The position numbers and the translations under genes were made by a program. Source: Gallionella sp. (GTDB lineage Bacteria > Pseudomonadota > Gammaproteobacteria > Burkholderiales > Gallionellaceae). From it: 32,805 nt of DNA. The notes beneath the pieces are model-generated. The model had not been told where the DNA came from. It ran no database searches and was given only the letters and a program-made list of their open reading frames with translations. This document shows positions 25,707 through 32,805 of the stretch, in pieces (within the stretch, counting starts at the first letter, position 1; every line of letters begins with the position of its first letter). The stretch lies in assembly GCA_030700315.1 (NCBI GenBank), contig JAUYJO010000165.1, forward strand, positions 1 through 32,805, in the 5' to 3' direction.

Positions 25707-25853
25707 CTCGTTAATGCTCGTTTCCCCCACCTCAATCCTCTGATGGGACAACTAGCCATTCGACTAAGCCCGCAAGCGGGCAAGTCGCTGGTTACCCCGC
25801 AAGCGGGAGAGGAGGCAAACGAATCGCTACGCGAGCTTTCCAACTCTGGAGAT
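25707..25853. repeat. Repeat cluster between dsrA and dsrB (families B and D)
   Basis: The gap holds an inverted family B hairpin (25748-25796: ACTAGCCATTCGACTAAG, inner stem GCCCGC/GCGGGC, CAAGTCGCTGGTT), then a CCCGCAAGCGGGAG hairpin and an inverted family D module (25819-25846). CTCAATCCTCT at the left recurs beside the copy near 23200. In other dsr operons dsrA and dsrB are only a few tens of bases apart. Confidence 0.75.
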
Positions 25854-25858
25854 AGAAC

Positions 25859-26938
25859 ATGAATGCACCCGTGCAAATGCGCAAGCCGAAAGAAACCGGC
25901 GTACCCGACAGCAAGAAATATCTGCATCCGTTGATGCTGAAAAACTACGGCGACTGGAAATATCACGACCGTCCGCGCCCCGGCGTGCTGCATCATGTCG
26001 CGCACGGCGGCGACGAAATCTGGACCGTGCGCGCCGGCACGCAGCGACAGATGGATGTTTACACCATCCGCAAGCTGTGCGACATCGCCGACAAGTTTGC
26101 CGAAAGCCGCGTGCGTTTCACCATCCGCTCCAATATCGAGTTCATGGTGTCAGACGAGAAAAAAGTCGCGCCGCTGATCGCGGAACTGGAGAAAAACGGC
26201 TTTCCGGTAGGGGGCACCGGCAATTCGGTGTCGATGATTTCGCATACCCAGGGCTGGCTGCACTGCGACATTCCCGGTACGGATGCCTCCGGCGCGGTCA
26301 AGGCGTTGATGGATGAGTTGTATGATGAATTCAAGCGCGAGGAGATGCCCAACCGTGTGCATATTTCCACCTCCTGCTGCGAGATTAATTGCGGCGGTCA
26401 GGCAGACATCGCGATCATCATCCAGCACACCAAGCCGCCGGTGATCAACCACGATCTGGTCGCCAATGTCTGCGAACGGCCGACTGTGGTGGCGCGCTGC
26501 CCGGTGGCGGCGATCCGCCCGGCGATGGTGAACGGTAAGCCGTCGCTCGAGATCGACGAATCCAAATGCATGTGCTGCGGCGCTTGTTACCCGCCCTGCC
26601 CGCCGATGCAAATCAACGACCCGGAAAATTCCAAGTTTGCGATCTGGGTGGGTGGCAAAAATTCCAACGCGCGCGGCAAGCCGACCTTCATGAAGATGGT
26701 TGCCTCCGGCATTCCCAACCACCCGCCGCGCTGGCCGGAAGTATCGGATGCAGTGAAAAACATCCTGCGCGTGTACAAGGCGGATGCCCGCCCGTGGGAG
26801 CGCATGGCCGACTGGATCGAGCGTATCGGCTGGCCGCGTTTCTTCGAGAAAACCGGGCTGCCGTTTACCAAGTACCTGATCGATGACTGGCGCGGTTCGC
26901 GTGCCAATCTGAACGCGTCGACGCACATTCGTTTCTGA
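25859..26938 (+). CDS. dsrB: Dissimilatory (reverse-type) sulfite reductase beta subunit
   Basis: DsrB (359 residues) binds the catalytic siroheme with DsrA. Landmarks are RFTIRSNIEFMVSDE, the siroheme-domain ISTSCCEINCGGQADIAII, VCERPTVVARCPVAAIRP, and the ferredoxin-like CMCCGACYPPCPPM. The C-terminal part reads ERIGWPRFFEKTGLPFTKY, as in other DsrB proteins. The ATG at 25859 has GGAG six bases upstream. It lies directly after the repeat cluster, and dsrE follows after a 78-base gap that contains a REP palindrome. Confidence 0.97.
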   Translation: MNAPVQMRKPKETGVPDSKKYLHPLMLKNYGDWKYHDRPRPGVLHHVAHGGDEIWTVRAGTQRQMDVYTIRKLCDIADKFAESRVRFTIRSNIEFMVSDEKKVAPLIAELEKNGFPVGGTGNSVSMISHTQGWLHCDIPGTDASGAVKALMDELYDEFKREEMPNRVHISTSCCEINCGGQADIAIIIQHTKPPVINHDLVANVCERPTVVARCPVAAIRPAMVNGKPSLEIDESKCMCCGACYPPCPPMQINDPENSKFAIWVGGKNSNARGKPTFMKMVASGIPNHPPRWPEVSDAVKNILRVYKADARPWERMADWIERIGWPRFFEKTGLPFTKYLIDDWRGSRANLNASTHIRF

Positions 26939-26942
26939 ACGC

Positions 26943-26992
26943 AGGTCGGGCTTCGGCCCGACATTTGGAGGTGTCGGGTTCAAACCCGACCT
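26943..26992. repeat. REP-type palindrome between dsrB and dsrE (family E)
   Basis: AGGTCGGGCTTCGGCCCGAC and GTCGGGTTCAAACCCGACCT are inverted repeats, and each forms its own small hairpin. The same design, with a GTAGGTCGGG outer arm, recurs at 32706-32772. Confidence 0.7.
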
Positions 26993-27016
26993 ATAACAAA
27001 TTTTAGGATGACCCAG

Positions 27017-27376
27017 ATGAAATTCGGTATCGTCATCAATGAAGGGCCGTACCAGCATCAGGCCAGCGATTCGGCCTACCTGTTCTGCAAGGCGGCGATC
27101 GAAAAAGGCCACGAGGTGTGGCGCGTGTTTTTTTATCACGACGGGGTGAACAATGCCTCCAAGCTGACCGAGCCGCCGCAGGATGATCGCCATATCGTGA
27201 ACCGCTGGAGCAAGCTCGCGGAGGAGCACAAAGTTGACCTGGTGGTCTGTGTCGCGGCTGCGCTGCGCCGTGGTATCAAGGAGGAGAACCTGGCCAAGGG
27301 ATTCCGCATCTCAGGGCTTGGGCAGCTGGTGGAAGCCGGTATCAAATCCGAGCGTTTGGTCACCTTTGGCGATTGA
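27017..27376 (+). CDS. dsrE: DsrE sulfurtransferase subunit
   Basis: DsrE is part of the DsrE2F2H2 hexamer that passes sulfur towards DsrC; it resembles TusD. The 119-residue protein has the rossmann-like start FGIVINEGPYQHQASDSAY and the conserved cysteine C78 in DLVVCVAAALRRG, which carries persulfide. The C78 numbering matches the well-studied purple sulfur bacterial protein when the start is put at 27017 (MKFGIV), which also gives AGGA at a good distance. The in-frame ATG at 27008 lies too close to AGG. dsrF follows after 12 bases. Confidence 0.95.
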   Translation: MKFGIVINEGPYQHQASDSAYLFCKAAIEKGHEVWRVFFYHDGVNNASKLTEPPQDDRHIVNRWSKLAEEHKVDLVVCVAAALRRGIKEENLAKGFRISGLGQLVEAGIKSERLVTFGD

Positions 27377-27388
27377 GGGAGAGGAACC

Positions 27389-27754
27389 GTGAGCGACATT
27401 AAAAAATTCATGTTCGTCAACCGCAAGGCACCTTACGGCACAATTTATGCTTTGGAAGCGCTGGAAGTGGTGCTGATTACCGCCGCGTTCGACCAGGACG
27501 TGTCGCTGGTGTTTCTGGATGATGGCGTGTACCAGTTGAAAAAGGGCCAGCAGACCAAAGGGATCGAGACCAAGAATTTCTCCCCCGCCTACCGTGCGCT
27601 GGAGGATTACGACATCGAGAAACTGTACGTCGACAGGGAATCCATGGAGGCACGCGGACTGACCGAGGCAGATTTGCTGGTGGGCGTTACCCTGCTCAGC
27701 CGCGCCGAAATGGGCGCACTGATGGATGAGCAAGACGTGGTTTTGAGTTTCTAG
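27389..27754 (+). CDS. dsrF: DsrF sulfurtransferase subunit
   Basis: DsrF (121 residues) is the TusC-like subunit of DsrEFH. It reads KKFMFVNRKAPYGTIYALEA, then VSLVFLDDGVYQLKKGQQ and KNFSPAYRALEDYDIEKLYVD, a close match to the family. It is a structural partner without the carrier cysteine of DsrE; no Cys is present here. The start is GTG at 27389 with GGGAGAGGAA before it. The dsrH start follows its stop within 12 bases. No irregularity is seen. Confidence 0.95.
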   Translation: MSDIKKFMFVNRKAPYGTIYALEALEVVLITAAFDQDVSLVFLDDGVYQLKKGQQTKGIETKNFSPAYRALEDYDIEKLYVDRESMEARGLTEADLLVGVTLLSRAEMGALMDEQDVVLSF

Positions 27755-27765
27755 TGGAGAACAAC

Positions 27766-28062
27766 ATGCTGCACATCATTAACAGATCGCCCTTTACCGA
27801 CAGTGCACTGGAAAGCTGCCTGAATACCGCAACGGGCGGGGATGTCCTGCTTATCGAGGATGCGGTTTATGCGGCCACCTCCGGTAGCGCAGCAGCAGAC
27901 AAGTTGCGGGCGGCAATGGGGCGCTTCAAGATATACGTCCTGATGCCTGACCTCGAAGCGCGCGGCATGGCCGGTAGCCTCATCGAAGGCGTCTCGCCGG
28001 TGGACTATGGCGGCTTTGTCGACCTGACCGCAAGCAACAAAACCTGCCAATCCTGGCTGTAA
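27766..28062 (+). CDS. dsrH: DsrH sulfurtransferase subunit
   Basis: DsrH (98 residues) is the TusB-like subunit. It starts LHIINRSPFTDSALESCLNT, with the conserved Cys18 that corresponds to Cys20 of the purple sulfur bacterial protein. VLLIEDAVYAAT and KIYVLMPDLEARG follow, as in TusB/DsrH. The ATG at 27766 has GGAGAA 7 bases upstream; a GTG 12 bases earlier, overlapping the dsrF stop, is less likely. Together with dsrE and dsrF it marks the operon as sulfur-oxidising rather than sulfate-reducing. Confidence 0.95.
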   Translation: MLHIINRSPFTDSALESCLNTATGGDVLLIEDAVYAATSGSAAADKLRAAMGRFKIYVLMPDLEARGMAGSLIEGVSPVDYGGFVDLTASNKTCQSWL

Positions 28063-28235
28063 GATGAAGTTCGCGTAGCGATTCGTTTGCTGGAATTAAG
28101 ATTGCCTTTCTCGTTTGTCCCCTCTTCAGCAGCGCGGGTGAGGGCAGGGAGGAGGCTTCAGGGAGAAGGGCTCTTCTCCGCTACAAGAATCTGTAGTTGT
28201 ATATAACCAACCGATTGTTAATAAGGAGAACTAGC
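28063..28235. other. dsrH-dsrC gap with a family D repeat
   Basis: Just after the dsrH stop comes GTTCGCGTAGCGATTCGTTT (28070-28091), a short family D copy. A C/T-rich then G/A-rich imperfect inverted repeat (about 28105-28175) follows. AAGGAGAA near 28222 is the dsrC ribosome site. A separate dsrC promoter is possible, but none is clear. Confidence 0.5.
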
Positions 28236-28571
28236 ATGGCTAATATCGAAGTCGACGGCAAGACCTACGAAACTGATGAAGAAGGTTATCTGACCAACCT
28301 GGCGGATTGGAATACCGAAGTCGCAAACTTCATGGCGCAAACCGAAAATATCACCATGACCGACCAGCATTGGGAAGTGGTCAATTTTCTGCGCGAGTAC
28401 TTCGATGAATATCAAATCGCCCCCGCTGTGCGCGTGCTGACCAAGGCGATCGGCAAAAAATTTGGCGCGGAAAAGGGCAACAGCGAATACCTGTACGGCC
28501 TGTTCCCGTATGGCCCAGGCAAGCAGGCATGCAAAATCGCCGGCCTTCCCAAGCCCACCGGCTGCATTTAA
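28236..28571 (+). CDS. dsrC: DsrC sulfur carrier (canonical, two cysteines)
   Basis: DsrC is the substrate-carrying partner of DsrAB; its two C-terminal cysteines hold the trisulfide that links sulfite reductase to the DsrMKJOP membrane complex. The 111-residue protein has DEEGYLTNLADWN, DQHWEVVNFLREYFDEY and the flexible arm GPGKQACKIAGLPKPTGCI with CysB C99 and CysA C110. All essential features are present. The ATG at 28236 has AAGGAGAA at 8 bases. The stop codon is the TAA of a short TTAACGTGAAACTCGCC family D repeat. It is one of three DsrC-family genes in the window. Confidence 0.97.
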   Translation: MANIEVDGKTYETDEEGYLTNLADWNTEVANFMAQTENITMTDQHWEVVNFLREYFDEYQIAPAVRVLTKAIGKKFGAEKGNSEYLYGLFPYGPGKQACKIAGLPKPTGCI

Positions 28572-28795
28572 CGTGAAACTCGCCATTTTTCGCCCGAATT
28601 GAGTCCCATGAACCAAGGGAAGCATACCGTGACGTTAATTGCGATAACTGAAAAATGCAGGTCGGATGAGTCCGTCGGCTACGCTCAGGACAGGTTCCGC
28701 GTTATCCGCCGGATGAAAACCCCATTCGGCGGAAGGCGTTGCGCTTTTCCGCCCTACGATCAGCCTGCAGTCAGCATCACCGGTAGGGCGCTCAC
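28572..28795. other. dsrC-dsrM gap with repeat words
   Basis: No gene is seen. The stretch starts with the family D word CGTGAAACTCGCC. From about 28659 to 28760 it has GGTCGGATGAGTCCG, GTTATCCGCCGGATG and TTCGGCGGAAGGCG, which belong to dispersed extragenic palindromes like those near 1795-1885. Confidence 0.45.
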
Positions 28796-29518
28796 ATGGC
28801 AAGCATGATTATTGCGATCCTGTTTTATCTAGCGACGCTGGCGCTCGTTGTGGGATTGCTCTACCGCATCAATGTTTATGCGCGCACGCCTGCGCCGCTG
28901 AAAATTCCGACCACGCCTGCGCCGACCACACCGGGCGGAGTGGTGTTGCGCATGGCGCGCGAGGTGGTGTTATTCGAAAGCCTGTTCAAGGCCAGCTTGT
29001 GGACTTGGGGCTTGGGCTGGCTGTTCCATGCCAGTCTTCTATTGGTGCTCCTGCGCCATCTGCGCTACTTCACTGAGCCGGTATGGGGCTGGGTTGCACT
29101 TCTCCAGCCGTTTGGCCTGTACGCCGGAATCACCCTGCTGCTGGCGTTGAGCGGGCTGTGGGCGCGCCGCCTGTTCGTCGAACGCATACGCTACATATCG
29201 ACGCCGTCCGATCACCTGATGCTGGTCTTGCTCATCGCGATTGCCGCTTCCGGCCTGCTGATGCAATTCGCGGTACATACCGACGTCATCGCGGTCAAAG
29301 GATTCTTTCTCGGCTTGATGCATTTCGGCATCCATACCTTGCCCGCCGATTTCATCCTGTATCTGCATTTGTTGCTAGTCGCTGGGCTGATGCTCATCTT
29401 TCCCATCAGCAAACTCTTGCACGCGCCAGGCCTGTTCTTCTCGCCGACGCGCAACCAGACGGACAATCCGCGCGACAAGCGCCATGTTTCCGCGTGGGCC
29501 AAAGAGCTGGAAAAATAG
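28796..29518 (+). CDS. dsrM: DsrM, cytochrome b subunit of the DsrMKJOP complex
   Basis: DsrM is a NarI-like membrane protein that exchanges electrons with the quinone pool and works with the DsrK heterodisulfide-reductase-like subunit. The 240-residue protein has about five membrane helices (first at 4-22), the conserved VYARTPAPLKIPTTPAPTT, REVVLFESLFKAS, VLLRHLRYFTEPV with His for heme b, RYISTPSDHLML and LFFSPTRNQTDNPR. The length agrees with purple sulfur bacterial DsrM. The last base of its TAG stop is the first base of the IS66 end, so the stop may have been made by the insertion. dsrK, expected next, is not found. Confidence 0.92.
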   Translation: MASMIIAILFYLATLALVVGLLYRINVYARTPAPLKIPTTPAPTTPGGVVLRMAREVVLFESLFKASLWTWGLGWLFHASLLLVLLRHLRYFTEPVWGWVALLQPFGLYAGITLLLALSGLWARRLFVERIRYISTPSDHLMLVLLIAIAASGLLMQFAVHTDVIAVKGFFLGLMHFGIHTLPADFILYLHLLLVAGLMLIFPISKLLHAPGLFFSPTRNQTDNPRDKRHVSAWAKELEK

Positions 29519-30806
29519 TAACGACTCAGGTAGCCACCACCGCCACGATCTGCATTCAGGCGAAGTGGGGCTGGGGCGTGTTGCCCTGGAAGGTCAGGGA
29601 AAGCGCGTGAAAGAGATTGCCGACCTGTTTGTGTAGGGTATCCAGATACGAGCAGATCGTGCAAAAGGTTTCGAGGCCGTTCGCGGTGCGGAAGCCGCCG
29701 GATATTTTCTGTTTGACCTTGGGAATGCGCACGGCCTGCTCGGCGATATTGTTGGGGAAGGTGACACCGTGATCGGCAATGAAGCGCCAGACATCGTCGG
29801 CATGGACGCGCAAGCGGTAGATGAGATTTAGCGCCTCGCTTTGCCCGGTTCTGCCGCGCTTGCCGAAGGCCTCGACTTCATGACAGGCCTCGACCAGCAG
29901 GTCGATCAGGCGCTCGGCCCAGGCCTGCCCCATCTCCTCGAAGAGGTAGGTCAGTTCGCGCAGGTGGTGGGCGTTGCACAGCGCATGCAGGCAGGCCAGA
30001 TCGCGATAGCGATTGCGATTGCCAGCCATCGTGAACTGGCGTACCCACGAACGTGACCAGAATCCCGAAGGCATCGAAGGCTCGCTTGCCCCGGTTCGCG
30101 TGACTGCCGAGCCAGATCAGCGCGGGCGTGGCCAGAACGTGCAGCCAGCGGAGCTTGCCCGCCACGCGCATCCCGGTCTCGTCGGCGTGGTCGACGGGAA
30201 CCGTTTTGAGCGCCCAACAGATGGCGGCCACCGTTGGCGCGAGCAACGCACGGGCTTCCTTGTTGATCGCCAGTACCGTGGCGTCAGATATCTGCAGGCC
30301 GAACAGGTCGTCCGCCAGCGCCGATGCCGAAACGTTTTTGGGGAACTCGCCCCGGTGTACCTTGCCGCAGGTGCAACGCGCTTCGAAAACCTGGCGTCCG
30401 GTGGCTTCGTGGCGCAGGAGCGGGATGTCTGACACTTGGCGAGCCTCGACCACGACCGCATCTGCCAATGTGAGATGGCAGGCGGTGCAATGGCCCTGCG
30501 GGAAGTGGCGCTTGATGTGGTTCGGCTGCTCGACTTGTTTCAGTGTGCGGCTCGTGTGGCCAGACTGTCCGCCCGTCGGCTTCTGACCTGCCTGGCGCAG
30601 CGGCTTCGGCTTGGTTTTGTCCGGCACGTCCGAGGAGGGCGGTTTGCTGGAGTTGCGTGTTCTTCGCCAGGCGGCCTTCGAGTCCGGCAACTTGGGCAGT
30701 CAGCGCCGCTACTTGTGCAGTCAGTATTATCGGCATCTGCCGCCATTTCTTTAAGCACGGAATAGCGACTCTATTTGACGCTATTTCGATCTGCCTGAGT
30801 AGATAC
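29518..30806 (-). mobile_element. Decayed IS66-type element abutting dsrM
   Basis: The ends are GTAACGACTCAGGTAG (29518-29533) and, on the minus strand, GTATCTACTCAGGCAG (30806 back to 30791); 13 of 16 bases match. Between them lies a single IS66-type transposase gene (tnpC-like) on the minus strand; no tnpA or tnpB is present, as in short IS66 relatives. AAAAAT occurs on both sides (29511-29516 and 30807-30812), but no perfect 8-base target duplication was found. The transposase is frameshifted twice, so the copy is dead. Its right end is repeated at 20073-20101. Confidence 0.8.
29556..30736 (-). pseudogene. IS66-family transposase, two frameshifts
   Basis: The reading begins with a Leu-zipper-like coiled coil (LTAQVAALTAQVAGLEGRL), then after a frameshift near 30655-30660 continues NSSKPPSSDVPDK. 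A Cys-rich zinc motif (CTACHL, CTCGKVHRGEFP) and the DDE core (ETGMRVAGKLRWLHV) follow. A second frameshift, near 30005-30030, lies in a run of similar six-base units. The last part reads ALCNAHHLRELTYLFEE and GVTFPNNIAEQAVRIPK with the catalytic Glu region, as in the family. All domains of a TnpC-type IS66 transposase of about 400 residues can be traced, but no single frame holds them. Confidence 0.85.
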
Positions 30807-30958
30807 AAAAATTTGCTCGATTGTTTTGCGAAAGACAAAGTGAAAAACCCCGCCACCCGACTTTGACCCCCCCAGTAACACACTGCTCGGAAAGCCGCGC
30901 AGCGCAAGGCGTACGGCGATGTTGCCGAAATCGGTGTGTATCTAGGCGGGGAAGGCGC
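30807..30958. other. Gap between two insertion sequences, nothing identified
   Basis: The 152 bases between the IS66 end and the IS1634-type transposase stop codon hold no recognised gene or repeat. The outer end of the second element must lie here or just inside it, but I could not find its inverted repeat. Confidence 0.4.
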
Positions 30959-32643
30959 TCAATCGAGGCTCAGGGTCGGCTTTGGCGGTTTTATTTTCAA
31001 CGTTTTCAATCTGTTGACCGCATTTGCGGAAGGCTCGGTCACCTGCCAGACGCGGCCATTGGGGCTGGACAATTGCGCCAACTGGATATGTTTCAGATCA
31101 TCCCGGATATTGCGCCACGTATCCTGGCAAGCGTGCTCGATGGTGCGCTCGAGCAGGAGGGACAGCACGGAGATGGCGATATGCGCGTGGATACGGTGCG
31201 GCGCCCGGTGTTCCACTGTGCGCATCTTCAGGCCGCACTTCATCGTCCGCCAGGCCTCTTCCACCCGCTGCTGCTGTTTGTAGCCCAGCGCCATATCTTC
31301 CGCCGTGAGCGTGTCGTCGTTGCTGTGCATCACGAACTTGCCTTCGAAGCGCTCCAGTTCGGCCGCCGCCTGGCGGTCGATCGCCAGACCCCGTTTCGTT
31401 TCCTTCAGCAATCGCCCGTAGCGGGCGCTGGTGCGCAAGGCACAGACCCGTTTCGTGTGGCCCGCTCCGGCCAGATCGGACAGGCTGGCCTGTTCCGCTT
31501 CCAGCTCCCCGAGCAGATCCTCGCGGTGCGCCTTCTGGCGTTTTGCCTCCAGCGGATTGAAGCAGACCGTATAGCGCCGCCGTTTCTCGCCATCGCCTGC
31601 GACGACTTCCTTGATTTTCAGGTTGTCGGCCACGGCGCGGTGGCGCCCCGGACGCGATAACACTTCCTCGGTAACTTCGTCGCTCCGCCGCATCGGCATC
31701 GCCAGCAGGTACTTGCCACCCCCTTTGGATAGCGTCTGCAAGTTGGCTTGCGAGGCCATTCCGGCATCGCCCACGAAGAGGCAGCGGGTGAGTTGCCAGC
31801 CGCTGAGGTCTTTCTTGACACGGGCGACGGTGGTGACGTCGACCGTGTTGCCGGGGAACACCCAGTGGCGCACCGGGAACCCGTCCCGGGTGGCCGCCAG
31901 GCCGACCACGATCTGCGGTGCGTCGCCGCGCCCGTTCTTGCTGTGGCCCCGCTTGCGGAGAGCCGCGTAGGCCTTCTTGCCGGCGGGGGCGCTGCCGCGA
32001 ACCTGCCCGTCCTTGTCGCCTTCGTCTTCCCCGTCGATCTCGAAGTGCAGCGAGGTGGTGTCGTAGAAGATCACGTCCACGTCCAGATTGAGCAGGTCGG
32101 CCACCCGGTAGAAGAGGGCTTGTTCGATGGCCTCCTTGTTCGCCTCCAGGAAGTCCATGGCGCGGTAGAGCTGGTGCAGCTCAAGTTCCCCCGTCCCTTC
32201 GATGTGTGTGTCTTCCTTGAGCCATTGCTCGTGACAGTAGAGTTTCGAGGCGGGGGCGCAGGCGCGGTTGGCTGTCAGGGCGAACAGGGCGCGTTCGACA
32301 TCGAACCCGAGACGCCGCGCGACGGCTTGTTGCCGCACGATGGCATCGATGCCGAGTTGCTTCCAGATGGCTTCGAGGACGTAGAGGCCGCCGTAGGGCC
32401 AGGCGCAGATCAGGTGCCAGCGCTGCCGGTGCCGACGATCTCTTCCGGCGAGCATCGGCGCAGGATGCTCTTGGCCAGCCGACGCAGACGCTCGATGGCT
32501 TCGGGGTCGTCGGCGCGTCCGCAGTTATGAACGATGCTGGCTTGCGACCTTCCCTTGCCGGCATCCCAGACGTTCTCCGCCAGTTGCAGGTAGGTTACGA
32601 CGCTGCCATCCGCCCTTCGTTGTTTGCTCTCGCGTAAGTACAT
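30959..32643 (-). pseudogene. IS1634-family (IS4-like) transposase, one frameshift
   Basis: From the ATG at 32643 the sequence reads YLRESKQRRADGSVVTYLQL and ENVWDAGKGRSQASIVHNCG, the standard N-terminus of IS1634 transposases. After the SPEEIVG block a frameshift near 32410-32430 is needed to enter the long second frame, WHLICAWPYGGLYVLEAIWK. The DDE residues lie in DVIFYDTTSLHFE, CLFVGDAGMASQANL and YKQQQRVEEAWRTMK. The total would be about 560 residues, the normal size. The break point has no A-rich slippery run, so it is more likely decay than programmed frameshifting. It lies where dsrK would be expected. Confidence 0.85.
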
Positions 32644-32705
32644 GGGCAGTATCTTAGTGATGCAGAAATTGTAAAAGTACCTTTTATGAACCGGGGGCGG
32701 GTTTC

Positions 32706-32772
32706 GTAGGTCGGGATTCATCCCGACAGAGCGTCGCATAACCCAACCCCGTCGGGATGAATCCCGACCTAC
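32706..32772. repeat. Perfect 22-bp inverted repeat, REP type (family E)
   Basis: GTAGGTCGGGATTCATCCCG plus AC (32706-32727) is the exact reverse complement of 32751-32772. Each arm also folds on its own (TCGGGA/TCCCGA). It is related to 26943-26992. It lies beyond the IS1634-type gene and may mark the return to ordinary chromosome. Confidence 0.75.
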
Positions 32773-32805
32773 ATCATCGTGAGGCTCATGACCAAACGGT
32801 ACGTT

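Noticed and set aside
32788-32805. Start of a new gene (ATG at 32788, encoding MTKRYV)
   Set aside because: Only six codons are visible with a weak GTGAGG upstream; it cannot be told from chance.

Overview
The window looks like a chromosomal segment of a sulfur-oxidising, probably autotrophic betaproteobacterium (Nitrosomonadales; Gallionellaceae- or Sulfuricellaceae-like). This rests on a reverse-type dsr cluster in the order dsrA-B-E-F-H-C-M, a RuBisCO-activase type ATPase (cbbQ), beta/gammaproteobacterial cell-shape gene order (mreBCD-mrdA-rodA-rlpA) and the pair pyrB with a catalytically dead dihydroorotase. No taxon-level search was possible, so the assignment is an inference.

Layout. 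1-1740: an IS3-family end, then a wrecked defence-type locus on the minus strand (the N-terminal part of a HEPN/SNF2 helicase fused by deletion to the frameshifted C-terminal part of a sacsin-like ATPase). 2011-6427: cbbQ, gatB, gatA and gatC on the minus strand. 6510-13226: mreB, mreC, mreD, mrdA, rodA and rlpA on the plus strand. 13233-14974: comM and ubiK (minus). 15135-15775: a vapBC toxin-antitoxin pair. 16086-16523: a small conserved gene cut by a nonsense codon. 16756-19988: yqgE, ruvX, pyrB and the pyrC-like gene (minus). 20157-24064: a seven-gene minus-strand cluster with two aberrant DsrC-like proteins, a TauD-like dioxygenase, an unknown protein, a double TusA protein, a Cas6/Cmx6-like RAMP protein and a 71-residue protein. 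24361-29518: dsrABEFHCM (plus), divergent from that cluster. 29518-32643: a decayed IS66-type element abutting the dsrM stop codon, then a frameshifted IS1634-type transposase where dsrK and the rest of the dsr operon would be expected.

How the genes fit together. DsrAB, run oxidatively, would convert sulfide or persulfide sulfur to sulfite. DsrEFH and DsrC relay sulfur on cysteines, and DsrM is the membrane cytochrome b subunit of DsrMKJOP. The divergent cluster adds sulfur-carrier-like proteins (double TusA), cysteine-poor DsrC homologues and a possible RNA-binding Cas6-like protein with no CRISPR array in view. It is the best candidate for an undescribed sulfur-linked module. The flanking genes are housekeeping: tRNA-dependent amidotransferase, elongasome, pyrimidine synthesis and Holliday-junction resolvase-like RuvX.

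The window is unusually rich in small dispersed palindromic repeats. At least five families sit at gene ends, in leaders, between dsrA and dsrB and, most strikingly, in frame inside gatB. Two housekeeping proteins carry surprising changes: GatA has Ala at the position of its catalytic nucleophile serine, and GatB carries a 27-codon palindromic insert.
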